Of a DNA stretch of 45,410 bases, positions 8,662 through 16,628 are shown piece by piece. The stretch spans positions 1-45,410 of the forward strand of contig CADCWF010000017.1 of assembly GCA_902806345.1 (NCBI GenBank), read 5' to 3'. Position 1 is the first letter of the stretch; every line of letters begins with the position of its first letter. The position numbers and the translations under genes were made by a program. The notes beneath the pieces are model-generated. The model saw only the letters and a list, made by a program, of their open reading frames with translations. It did not search any database and was not told where the DNA came from. Source of the DNA: an uncultured Thermomicrobiales bacterium. GTDB lineage: Bacteria > Chloroflexota > Chloroflexia > Thermomicrobiales > UBA6265.

Positions 8662-9395
8662 CGTCCTTCGATCCTTTCAGCTCCCGATCGTGCCCACGGT
8701 CGCGTGCGTGCCAGGCAGCAACGGACACCTCCCGACGAACACAGCCGTGATGCCCCTCCCCCGACCCATGGTGGCCGGACCTCCCGACGGTGTCCGACGA
8801 CCCATCGGCGATATGGCGGTCTTGCACGATCCGTGCCGGAACGACATCAGAGCGGTAGCCCAGGGATCACCGGGGGTCGCCACAGTCACCGGCAAGCCGA
8901 TGCGGCACCTTGATCCGTTTCGCCCTGGTCGGATGCACGATGGCGCCAACGGCGCGATCGAACGTGAGATCTTGCACTGCCTGCGGGCCGCACGGCCACT
9001 CCATGTCCGGTGCGTACCCCACCTCGGGATCAACGGCGAAGGCGGCGTCCGCACAGGCTTGAGATCGCCCCATAGCGTACGGCCTTGCCCACCCGGCGAG
9101 ACACGCTGCGGCAGGGCAGTCCGCCGGGAGCGGGACAAGGGTCGGTCGGATTCCGCGGCGACCGGCCGCCACGACACCTGCTCCAGACTCCCTCCGAGTG
9201 CGCCAGTGCTCCATCTGGATCGAGCGGTCCGGCATCGCGGCGGCTGGGGCCGGCGCGGCCACGGCCGGCCCTCATTGCCTCGTCCGGACCCCGCACCACC
9301 AGGTACCCCGGCCACCGCCGCTCACCCGCGCTTGACCGTCGTCCGGCGGTGATGCAAGGTTACGGGAGCGCCCGCGGGGCGGAAGGAGGATCGGG
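8662..9395. other. 734-base stretch with no convincing gene
   Basis: Open frames exist on both strands but have no recognisable domain, poor start signals and base usage less GC-skewed in third positions than neighbouring genes. It separates the ferritin-like operon (minus) from the operon starting at 9396 (plus), so promoters for both should lie here. I could not pick out clear -35/-10 pairs. A degraded gene is possible. Confidence 0.5.
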
Positions 9396-10142
9396 ATGCC
9401 CGCTTCAGGTCTCGCCCCGTGGAGCCTCGGTCTCGCCCTACTCGTCGGGTCGGTGGGTATGGCCGCTCCCGCCGGGATGGCGGCGGCCCGTCAGGCGACA
9501 CCGATTTCGCCCGCACCTGCGGTTGAGCCGACGCCGGCCGCCGCCGAGCCCGCCGCGCCGGCCGGCACCCCCCAAGCACCGGCCGCGGCCGAGGTCCCGC
9601 AGACGGATGTCGTGACCCTCGCGGCGTGGTACGCGACCGATCCCTCCGGCGAGTTCATCAACGTCTTCCCGCTGGCCACCGACCCCGACTTCGTCGCCGG
9701 TCCCCAACCCGGCGCGGCGGCGATCGGGCGGGCCGAGTTCCCGGACCCGGCTGAGGGCGTCCCCACGGTGCTGTTCGGCGACACCAATTTCGATTCCTAC
9801 GCCCGGACCGAGGGGGACATCCCCGAGCGCTGGACCTGGTTCGACGACTCCGAGGGCGCCCGCCCCGCCACCCTGGTCCTCCAGGTCTCCGGTCTCGACG
9901 GCGCCTACCAGGGCTACTTTGGCACCGCCACCTTCGTCTCCCGCGACGACGGCGGCGCCGGCGGCGTCCTCATCCTGGCGCTGCGCCCGCCGAACCCTGC
10001 CGCCGAGGCCGACACCGCCGGCGAGGGCGACGCCGCGGAGGACGCGGCCGCAGCAGGCGACGCCGCGGAGGGCGACGCCGCCAGCCAACCGGACCCCGAC
10101 ATCGAGGTGCCGACCGACGAGGCGGCGGCACCGGACGCCTAG
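9396..10142 (+). CDS. Exported protein with acidic low-complexity tail
   Basis: The ATG follows AAGGAGG at good spacing. The first 35 residues form a signal peptide (WSLGLALLVGSVGMAAP, cleavage near AAARQ). A Pro/Ala-rich linker follows, then a globular domain (about 70-190) with FDSYARTEGDIPERWTWFDD and LVLQVSGLDGAYQGYFGTA. The last 50 residues are an Asp/Glu/Ala tail built on a GDAAE-like repeat. No family is recognised. It is the first gene of a plus-strand run with the 68-residue protein and the AI-2E-type permease, so it may act at the outer face of the membrane. Confidence 0.75.
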   Translation: MPASGLAPWSLGLALLVGSVGMAAPAGMAAARQATPISPAPAVEPTPAAAEPAAPAGTPQAPAAAEVPQTDVVTLAAWYATDPSGEFINVFPLATDPDFVAGPQPGAAAIGRAEFPDPAEGVPTVLFGDTNFDSYARTEGDIPERWTWFDDSEGARPATLVLQVSGLDGAYQGYFGTATFVSRDDGGAGGVLILALRPPNPAAEADTAGEGDAAEDAAAAGDAAEGDAASQPDPDIEVPTDEAAAPDA

Positions 10143-10177
10143 GCGCTCGCCCAAAGGAGCAACCGGGAGGCGCAACC

Positions 10178-10384
10178 ATGGCGACCACCACCCCGCGCCT
10201 CACCGACCGCGAACTCGCCCGCCTCGCCGGCGACGACTCCGACCCCCGGGTGGACGCTCCGGCCCAACCAGGGGCGTCCGATGCCGACCGTTCCGCGGAA
10301 GTGCCGACCACGGGCGGGGCCGGCGGATCGCGGATGCAGCCCGGATTCGCCGGATCGGTCGCCGCCCCGTTCGAGGCAGCCTAG
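10178..10384 (+). CDS. Small protein of unknown function (68 aa)
   Basis: The ATG at 10178 is preceded by GGGAGG and sits 35 bases after the exported-protein gene and 3 bases before the permease gene, so it fits inside an operon. The product starts with TPRLTDRELARLAGDDSDPR and is otherwise Gly/Ala/Pro-rich and probably disordered. There is no signal peptide, membrane segment or known motif. Confidence 0.5.
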   Translation: MATTTPRLTDRELARLAGDDSDPRVDAPAQPGASDADRSAEVPTTGGAGGSRMQPGFAGSVAAPFEAA

Positions 10385-10387
10385 CCG

Positions 10388-11587
10388 ATGCCCGTCGACA
10401 GTCCCACCCCAATCCTGATCGACCGGCGGAGCCGCAACATCCTCGTCGGCGTCGTCCTCCTGGTGATCGTCCTCCTCTGCTGGTTTGCGCCGACGCTGCC
10501 GCGCCTGGTCGTGGCCGGGGCGGCCCTCGCCTTGATCCTCTCGTTCCCCGTCCGCCTGCTCAGCCGGGTGCTGCCACGGGGGATCGCCATCACCCTGGCG
10601 ATGCTGGTGCTCGTCGTCGGCGCCGTCCTCGCCCTGGTCATCCTCGTCCCGATCGCCGTCTCCCAGCTCGACGCGTTGGTGGGCGACGCCCCGAACATCG
10701 CCGCCCGCGGCGAGCTCGCGATTCGCGGGGTACTGGAGGCGATGGCCGAGCGGGGCTGGCTCGAAGAGACCGCCGACGCCACGCTTGAGGAGCTCCGCGC
10801 GGAGGGGGTGAGCCGCGCCCAGGGAATCGGTCAGACGGTGTTGCAGCAGGCGCTCGGCGCCCTCTCGGGCACCCTCGGCGTGATCCTCACCCTTGTTGGC
10901 ATCGTCTTCGTCGCGGTCTACCTGCTCGCCGACAGCGACCGGTTCAAGCGCGGCTTCATCCGCGCCATCCCCCTCGTCTACCGCGACGACGCCGAGGAGT
11001 TGTGGAGCGATGTCGGCCAGTCGCTCTCGCGCTACCTCGGCGGCCTCCTCGTCTCGATCGGGTTCCAGGGCGTCGCCGCCGCGGTGGCCCTCTTCGTCCT
11101 CGGCGTCCCCTACTCCCTGCTGCTCGGGGCGTGGACCGCGGTCGCCGCGATCGTGCCCTACGTCGGGTCGTACATCGCCGGCGTCCCGGCCATTGCGGCG
11201 GCGTTCTTCGTCTCGCCGCTGACCGCGCTGCTGACCGCGGTCGTCTACTTCGTCATCAACATGATCGCCGGCAACCTGATCGCGCCGAAGGTGCAGGGCG
11301 ACGCCATCCGGGTCCACCCCTTGCTGATCTTCCTGGCCGTCATCGCCGGCGGTGAGGTCGGCGGCCTGTGGGGCGCCCTGCTGGCGGTGCCGGCACTAGC
11401 CGTGCTCCGGGTGGTAGCCGATTTCCTCGACGTCCGTCTGGTGGTCGCGGACGAAGCGGCTACGCCGCTGGCGGTCTCGCCGGCGGCCCCCAGCGCGCTT
11501 GCGGTCCCCGCCCCGGCCCGCCTGCCCGACCCGGACGTGGCGCCCGCCGGCCTCGCCGCCGATCTGGTCCGGCCCGGCGGGAACTGA
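10388..11587 (+). CDS. AI-2E family transporter (TqsA/PerM-like permease)
   Basis: The 399-residue membrane protein has the family layout. Two or three N-terminal helices (NILVGVVLLVIVLLCWFAP and following) precede a soluble amphipathic middle region (about 95-150), then five C-terminal helices. The latter include FIRAIPLVYRDDAEELW, ALFVLGVPYSLLLGAWTAVA and IAPKVQGDAIRVHPLLIFLA, a conserved AI-2E family block. The family exports small molecules or ions and its members are diverse, so autoinducer transport cannot be assumed. A Pro/Ala-rich cytoplasmic tail follows. It starts three bases after the 68-residue gene. Confidence 0.9.
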   Translation: MPVDSPTPILIDRRSRNILVGVVLLVIVLLCWFAPTLPRLVVAGAALALILSFPVRLLSRVLPRGIAITLAMLVLVVGAVLALVILVPIAVSQLDALVGDAPNIAARGELAIRGVLEAMAERGWLEETADATLEELRAEGVSRAQGIGQTVLQQALGALSGTLGVILTLVGIVFVAVYLLADSDRFKRGFIRAIPLVYRDDAEELWSDVGQSLSRYLGGLLVSIGFQGVAAAVALFVLGVPYSLLLGAWTAVAAIVPYVGSYIAGVPAIAAAFFVSPLTALLTAVVYFVINMIAGNLIAPKVQGDAIRVHPLLIFLAVIAGGEVGGLWGALLAVPALAVLRVVADFLDVRLVVADEAATPLAVSPAAPSALAVPAPARLPDPDVAPAGLAADLVRPGGN

Positions 11588-11630
11588 CCGCGGCCGGGTT
11601 TTCCGAGGCTGTCGCTTCGCCCCCCAGTGG

Positions 11631-12194
11631 CTACCGCAGGAAGAGCGCGTCAAGGTCGACCACGACACCGGGAAGGGCCGCCGGCGCCACGGTGCCACCC
11701 GCGAACGTTTCCTCGGCGTAGGTCCCGTCCGCCTGCCGTAGCCAGCGCGTCAGCGTCCGCTGGTAGGGGTCGAGCAGCCAGATCTCGGCGTCGCCGCGCT
11801 CCCGGTAGGCCTGCAGCTTGACCGAGCGGTCGTACTCGCCGGTCGAGCGCGACCAGACCTCGACGACCAGCGGCAACGGCTTCGGGTAGACCTCCAATCG
11901 GCCCGGCTGGCCCCGCTGGCCCTCGCCGTACTCGATCGGCAAGACGAACACGTCGGGGATGAACGCCTGACTATCGCCCCAGAGTAGCCGACCGTGGCCG
12001 ACCCTGACCCGGAATCGGGCGCGATCGAGCTGGTTGCCGACCACCCGTCCCAGCTCGTACATCGAGTCGCCGTGCTCCCAGCTCATGCTCGGCTTTTCCC
12101 GCGACTCGCCATCCCACAGCTCCCAGAACCCGTCGGGATCGTTCAACGCCAGATCGAAGTACGCGTCCATCGTCAGTCGGTTGGCGACGCTCAT
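11631..12194 (-). CDS. Uma2 family (DUF820) endonuclease-like protein
   Basis: The ATG at 12194 lies nine bases after GGAGGG; a TTG two codons upstream is too close to that site. The 187-residue protein shows the Uma2 signature of the PD-(D/E)XK fold: FELWDG-like FWELWDGE near the start, PDVFVLP in the centre, PLVVEVWSRSTGEYDRSVKL (catalytic E-x-K region) and EIWLLDPYQRTL. Family members are abundant in Cyanobacteria and Chloroflexota and are thought to be nucleases; targets are unknown. It converges on the permease gene 43 bases away. Confidence 0.88.
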   Translation of the reverse strand: MSVANRLTMDAYFDLALNDPDGFWELWDGESREKPSMSWEHGDSMYELGRVVGNQLDRARFRVRVGHGRLLWGDSQAFIPDVFVLPIEYGEGQRGQPGRLEVYPKPLPLVVEVWSRSTGEYDRSVKLQAYRERGDAEIWLLDPYQRTLTRWLRQADGTYAEETFAGGTVAPAALPGVVVDLDALFLR

Positions 12195-12292
12195 GGTCAA
12201 GGACCCTCCGCTCGGGATCGGGCATCCTCCGGTATCGTAGCCCAGGGAGCCATGCGGGCCTCCAGTGGTGGCGAGCTCGACGGAGACACCGG

Positions 12293-12928
12293 GTGGACGG
12301 TGATGTGGCGTCGCTGCGGGTCCGGCTGGCCGGGGCGCTCGTTGTCCTCGACTGGATCGGGACCACGGTCGACGACGCGGCGCGGACCCGCGCGTCGCTC
12401 AACGCCGCCCTTGCCCGCTTCGGCCAGCCGCCGCTCGACGGCCCCGCCTACGCGGCCCGGTTCAAGCTGCCGATGGCGGCGATGATGGCAGATCTCGGCC
12501 TGCCGGAGTTTGAGATCGCCCCGGCGATCCGAGCCTGGAACGACGAGATCGCCCGCCGCGAAGCGCCGCTCTCGCGGGGTGCCGCCACGCTCGTCAGCGG
12601 GATGCGGGACCGCGGCTTCCCGGCCGGGGTCATCAGCGCGGCGGCGACCAACGTCGTCCGAGCGGAGGCGGCGCGCCTCGGCATCCTGGCCGACCTCGGC
12701 TTCCTGATCGGCGATGCCGAGCCGAAATCGGCCCCGCTGCGGGAGCTCGTCCGCACCGCCTCCGGCCCCGTCCTCTACGTCGGCGACACCGAGTACGACA
12801 TCTTGGAGGCGCTCGCCGCCGGGGCCACCCCTGTCGGGTTCGCCAGCGGCTACCGACCGCCGGCGGCGCTGCTGGCCGCCGGCGCCTTGGCGGTGGTGGA
12901 CGACCTGGCGCTGCTGCTCGGCGGGTAA
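12293..12928 (+). CDS. HAD hydrolase, phosphonatase-like
   Basis: The start GTG at 12293 follows GGAG by eight bases. The 211-residue protein has HAD motif I VVLDWIGTTVDD (nucleophile Asp20), a helical cap (about 30-95), motif II in GVISAAATN, motif III Lys in GDAEPKSAP and motif IV YVGDTEYDILEALAAGA. The general acid Asp two residues after the nucleophile is replaced by Ile. In phosphonoacetaldehyde hydrolase-like enzymes this position is Ala, as in DWAGTT. The class is therefore phosphonatase-like, but the Schiff-base Lys of true PhnX is not evident, so the substrate is open. Confidence 0.85.
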   Translation: MDGDVASLRVRLAGALVVLDWIGTTVDDAARTRASLNAALARFGQPPLDGPAYAARFKLPMAAMMADLGLPEFEIAPAIRAWNDEIARREAPLSRGAATLVSGMRDRGFPAGVISAAATNVVRAEAARLGILADLGFLIGDAEPKSAPLRELVRTASGPVLYVGDTEYDILEALAAGATPVGFASGYRPPAALLAAGALAVVDDLALLLGG

Positions 12929-13197
12929 ACGTCCACCGATGGTCCGATACGCGACGGAGCGACGCGCCTTGAGCGCTCGGGGAGAGCGTCCACGGCGATG
13001 CGCGGCACAACAGCCCTTACCCCCGCACCGCTCCCGCCGCGCCAGGAGCGAGGGGAGCGGCCTCCCGCCCTCGGGTCCGTTCCGACACCTCCCCCGACCT
13101 GCCGAAACCCGGGGACGGAGGGCACCTTGGCGAAGGAGGGAGAACAAATCGTGCGAGCCCGAGATACCGGGTGACGCCTGGAGGAGGATCGGTGGCT

Positions 13198-14106
13198 ATG
13201 CACCGGCACGCAGAATCGGATCTCGACCGCCTCGCCGCCGAGGTCGCGACGGCGCTCGGCCGCCTCCCCGGCGCCGTCGCGGTGGCCGAAGCCGGCTCAC
13301 GCCTCGCCCGGGCCGGCGACACCGGCTCGGACATCGACCTCTACGTCTATGCGGCGGAATCGCCGCCCCTCGCGGCCCGGGCGGCGCTCGCGGCCGGGTT
13401 CGCCGCGGCCGCCGAGATTGGCAACACGGCGTGGGAGCCCGGCGACGAGTGGATCGACGCCCGCTCCGGCGTCACGGTCGACGTGATCTACCGCACCCCC
13501 GCCTGGATCGCGGAACGGCTCGACCGCGTCCTCGTCCGCCACGAAGCGTCGCTCGGCTACTCCACCTGCTTCTGGCACAACGTCGAGCACTCCCGCCCGC
13601 TCGTCGACCCCGACGGCTGGTACCGTCGCCTCCAGGCATCGGCGGCGCAGCCCTACCCGGAACCGCTGAAGCGCGCGATCGTCGCCCGCAACCACCCGGT
13701 CCTCCGGCAGACCGTCTCCTCCTACCGCCACCAGATCGAACTGGCCGTCCGCCGCGACGACCCCATCAGCATCCAGCACCGGACCCCGGCGCTCCTGGCG
13801 AGCGTCTTCGACATCCTGTTCGCCGTCAACGAGCTGCCCCACCCCGGCGAGAAGCGCCTCCTTTGGCACGCGACGGAGCGCTGCGCAAAGCTCCCCACCG
13901 ACTTCGAGGACGCCGTGCATGCCCTGCTGGGGGCGGCGACCCCGCCCCCGAGCGGCGCCACCCTCGATCGGGTCGACGCGCTGCTGGACGGGCTGGACGG
14001 CCTGTTGGCGAGTGAAGGGTTACTACCGGCTGAGGCGGAGCGGGGCTTTGATGACGCGGCGGGGTTCAGCGGACCGACCCATCCTGCCACTCACGGGGCT
14101 TCCTGA
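13198..14106 (+). CDS. Nucleotidyltransferase-domain protein
   Basis: I take the ATG at 13198, ten bases after GGAGGAGG; a GTG two codons earlier (13192) is equally possible. The product of about 302 residues begins with a pol-beta-type nucleotidyltransferase domain: the motif EAGSRLARAGDTGSDIDLYV gives GS and DxD, and SGVTVDVIYR supplies the third Asp. The C-terminal part (about 130-290) is helical, with HRTPALLASVFDILFAVNE. It resembles stand-alone aminoglycoside- or DUF4037-type transferases; the acceptor is unknown. The last 30 residues are low-complexity. Confidence 0.8.
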   Translation: MHRHAESDLDRLAAEVATALGRLPGAVAVAEAGSRLARAGDTGSDIDLYVYAAESPPLAARAALAAGFAAAAEIGNTAWEPGDEWIDARSGVTVDVIYRTPAWIAERLDRVLVRHEASLGYSTCFWHNVEHSRPLVDPDGWYRRLQASAAQPYPEPLKRAIVARNHPVLRQTVSSYRHQIELAVRRDDPISIQHRTPALLASVFDILFAVNELPHPGEKRLLWHATERCAKLPTDFEDAVHALLGAATPPPSGATLDRVDALLDGLDGLLASEGLLPAEAERGFDDAAGFSGPTHPATHGAS

Positions 14107-14375
14107 GCGAAGGCCACGGATCCCTCCGAATCCCCCACGCAGCCGCTACCCGTCGCGGCGGCAGAAGGTCCTTGGCGTTGCCCACCCGAGCGTCCAGCGA
14201 TCGTTGTCGTGCCGCCCGGAACAGGCTGGGTGCCTTCAAGGTTCTTCGCGCGTCCAGGCGGACCATCGACGACCGGGTTCGGGGGCGCAGGCGCCGATCG
14301 TGACGCGGCGGTTCAATCGGGCCACGCCCCGCAGGACGGCGGTCTGCCGGCAACGGAACGCCACAACCACCACCC

Positions 14376-15092
14376 CTACCCCTCCGCCCGCAGCCGCCAA
14401 ACCAGCACCGCCGCCTCCCCGACGATCCGGCGCGACAGCTTCGAGCGCCCGGCCACCCGCTCGCGGAAGGTGATCGGCACCTCGACCACCCGCGCCCCCG
14501 TCCGCAGCGCCCGGGTCGTCGTCTCGATCTGGAAACCGTAGCCGTCGGCCGCGATCCGCCCGAGGTCGAGCCCGGCCAGCGCCGGCCGCCGCCAGACCTT
14601 GAAGCCGCCCGTCAGGTCGGCCACCTCCACCCCGAGCACGGCGCGGGCGTAGGCGCAGCCGGCCCGACTCAGCCACCGCCGCCAGGCGGACCAGCCGGCC
14701 GTGCCGCCGCCGGGGGCGTAGCGGGACCCGACGACGAGGTCGGCCCCCTCCGCGGCGCCGACGAGGCGCGGCAGGTCGGCCGGGTCGTGGGAGAGGTCGG
14801 CGTCCATCTGGGCGACCAGCGGCGTCCCCGCAGCCAATGCCCGCGCAAAGCCCGCCAGGTAGGCGGGGCCGATGCCCTCCTTGCGCGGGCGGTGCAGCAC
14901 CGAGACCCGGCCGGGGTTGGCGGCGGCCAGCGCATCGGCCAGGGCGCCGGTGCCGTCCGGCGAGCCGTCGTCGACCACGAGCAGCGCGTAGTCCGGGCCG
15001 AGCGCCAACACCCGTGCCGCCAGCTCCTCCAGGTTCGGCCGCTCGTTGTAGGTCGGGACGACGACCGTCACGCGCGGCGCGGCGTCATCCAC
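14376..15092 (-). CDS. Polyprenol-phosphate mannosyltransferase-like GT2 (DPM1 type)
   Basis: GTG at 15092 overlaps the stop codon of the upstream gene by eight bases, suggesting translational coupling. The 238-residue soluble protein shows the DPM1/Ppm1 series VVPTYNERPNLEEL, LVVDDGSPDGTG, QMDADLSHDP (the DxD metal site), GSRYAPGGG and FRERVAGRSKLS. Known members transfer mannose or glucose from a nucleotide sugar to polyprenyl phosphate at the inner membrane face, feeding glycan or glycoprotein synthesis. There is no C-terminal membrane domain, as in the soluble subclass. Confidence 0.92.
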   Translation of the reverse strand: MDDAAPRVTVVVPTYNERPNLEELAARVLALGPDYALLVVDDGSPDGTGALADALAAANPGRVSVLHRPRKEGIGPAYLAGFARALAAGTPLVAQMDADLSHDPADLPRLVGAAEGADLVVGSRYAPGGGTAGWSAWRRWLSRAGCAYARAVLGVEVADLTGGFKVWRRPALAGLDLGRIAADGYGFQIETTTRALRTGARVVEVPITFRERVAGRSKLSRRIVGEAAVLVWRLRAEG

Positions 15093-16362
15093 CCGGGGGT
15101 ACCCCGGCGGCCGGCGTGGGCGACAGGCGGATGGTGGGGATGGTCGCCGGGTCGAACGACGCCAGTCGCTCCGGCCCCAGCTCTCGCAGGCGGTCGAGGC
15201 AGACCTGGGCCTCCACCGCCAGACGTCCCGCCTCGATCCCCCGACAGCTCGGTGCGAACTCGGCCGTCTTGGCGATGCCGTCGGCCAGCAGCAGCAGCGC
15301 ACCCCGGTGGTTGCCGCGCAGGGCGTGGAGGAAGCCGACGCCGATCTGGAGGATGCCCTGGTAGAGGCGGCGGACCGGCCGCCGCTCGGCGTGCCACTCG
15401 TGCTCGATGACCTCGTGGCACGCGTAGAACTCGCGGGCGTTGAAGAGGCGGATCCCCTCCATCACCCCCGCCGGCGGGGCGCCGCCGCAGGGGTCGCTCT
15501 CCGCCGCCGCGTCCCCCACCTCGGCCAGGAGCGGCTCGAGCAGCGCCCGCGACCGGTCCAGGCGGCCGACCAGCTCGCCGACCACCCCCTCCAGCATCAG
15601 CGGCCCCCGGTAGGCACCGGCGATTGCCCGCAGCAGCGCCGGCCAGGGTAGGTCGCCTTCGCCTGGCGGCAGGTGGCGGCCGCTCGGGTCGGCCTCCTTG
15701 ATGTCGCTCAGGTGGACATCCAGCACCCGGTCGCCCATGGCGGCCAGGGTCATGAACGGGTTCTGCCCCGCCTCCGCCGCCTGAAATGGGTCGAACACGA
15801 AGCCGATCCGGCCCGTTCCCGCCGGGTCGAGGTCGTCCATCCGGGCGGCGAAGGCCGCCACCTCGCGGGTGGTGGCGAGGGCGCACCAGGAGACGTTCTC
15901 GACGCCGAGCGCCAGCCCCGCCGCCTCGCAGGCCGCCGCCCGCTCGGCCGCCACCGCGACGAACCGGTCCCAGCAGGCGGGACCGGCCATGTCGCTCCGC
16001 TTCGGCCCGTGCCAGACGACGACGCGGGCGCCCAGCCGGGCGGCCCCCTCGATCGCCAGGTCGAAGAGGGCGACCGCCTCCTCCGCCCGCCGGGCGTAGG
16101 GTGAGAGCAGCGGGTGGAACTCCTGCCAGACGTGGACGGCGTGGACGTGGCAGCCGTAGTCGGCGCAGCGGCCGGCCAGCTCGCGGGCGAAGGCGGGGGC
16201 GTACTCGCCGGCGGTCTGGAGCATGACCTCCAGGTCGGCCAGCCCGCGCCGGGCCGCCAGCGCCGGCACCGCCTCGGTCGGGACGGGGAAGAGAGCGCCG
16301 GTCGAGAGGCCGAGCCGGAGCGGCCCGGCGCCGCTCCGGGGACCGTCGACGGGCGCGAGCAC
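15085..16362 (-). CDS. TIM-barrel isomerase/endonuclease-fold protein fused to DUF309
   Basis: About 425 residues from a GTG at 16362; no strong ribosome site decides the start. The first part (about 15-290) is an AP-endonuclease-2/sugar-phosphate isomerase TIM barrel. Metal ligands fit GVENVSW (Glu), FVFDPFQA (Asp), DVHLSDIKE (His), GRHLPPGEGD (His) and LMLEGV (Glu). The last 120 residues are a DUF309 helical domain (LFNAREFYACHEVIEHEWH, YQGILQIGVGFLHALRGN). DUF309 is normally a stand-alone protein. The gene is coupled to the GT2 gene and divergent from smc. Substrate unknown. Confidence 0.87.
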   Translation of the reverse strand: MLAPVDGPRSGAGPLRLGLSTGALFPVPTEAVPALAARRGLADLEVMLQTAGEYAPAFARELAGRCADYGCHVHAVHVWQEFHPLLSPYARRAEEAVALFDLAIEGAARLGARVVVWHGPKRSDMAGPACWDRFVAVAAERAAACEAAGLALGVENVSWCALATTREVAAFAARMDDLDPAGTGRIGFVFDPFQAAEAGQNPFMTLAAMGDRVLDVHLSDIKEADPSGRHLPPGEGDLPWPALLRAIAGAYRGPLMLEGVVGELVGRLDRSRALLEPLLAEVGDAAAESDPCGGAPPAGVMEGIRLFNAREFYACHEVIEHEWHAERRPVRRLYQGILQIGVGFLHALRGNHRGALLLLADGIAKTAEFAPSCRGIEAGRLAVEAQVCLDRLRELGPERLASFDPATIPTIRLSPTPAAGVPPGG

Positions 16363-16486
16363 CCTCGCTTCCCGCAGCCCGACCGCCGGCCCGGCGGCCC
16401 CGTTCGGCCGCAGCGGTACCGGCCCCGCCCCCCACCGCTCCCCGTCGTCCAGTCCGCCCAAGGCGCCCTCCCACCGCGGGCACCCG

Positions 16487-16531
16487 TTGCCCGGCGCGGC
16501 GGCGCGATGGTACAACGTGGCGGTCCGCCAC
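16487..16531 (+). promoter_or_regulatory. Candidate smc promoter with palindromic operator
   Basis: TTGCCC (16487-16492) and TACAAC (16511-16516) are 18 bases apart, each matching four of six consensus bases. A 15-base palindrome, GTGGCGG-T-CCGCCAC at 16517-16531, covers the expected transcription start. It lies in the divergent spacer between smc and the TIM-barrel/DUF309 gene. The promoter and operator roles are inferred. Confidence 0.3.
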
Positions 16532-16628
16532 CGGGCGTCCGTGCACCGCCGTCGCCGCCCCTTTGGGACGGATAGGTGCGGTCGTGCCCTCTCCCGTCGT
16601 CCGCCGTCCGCGACCACCCCGGCCCGCC

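Noticed and set aside
8867-9262. Possible minus-strand gene of 131 codons in the long spacer
   Set aside because: No recognisable family, no clear ribosome site and no neighbour context; kept only as an unexplained spacer.
10388-11587. Quorum-sensing autoinducer exporter
   Set aside because: AI-2E family members have varied substrates, and there is no luxS or other quorum-sensing gene nearby.
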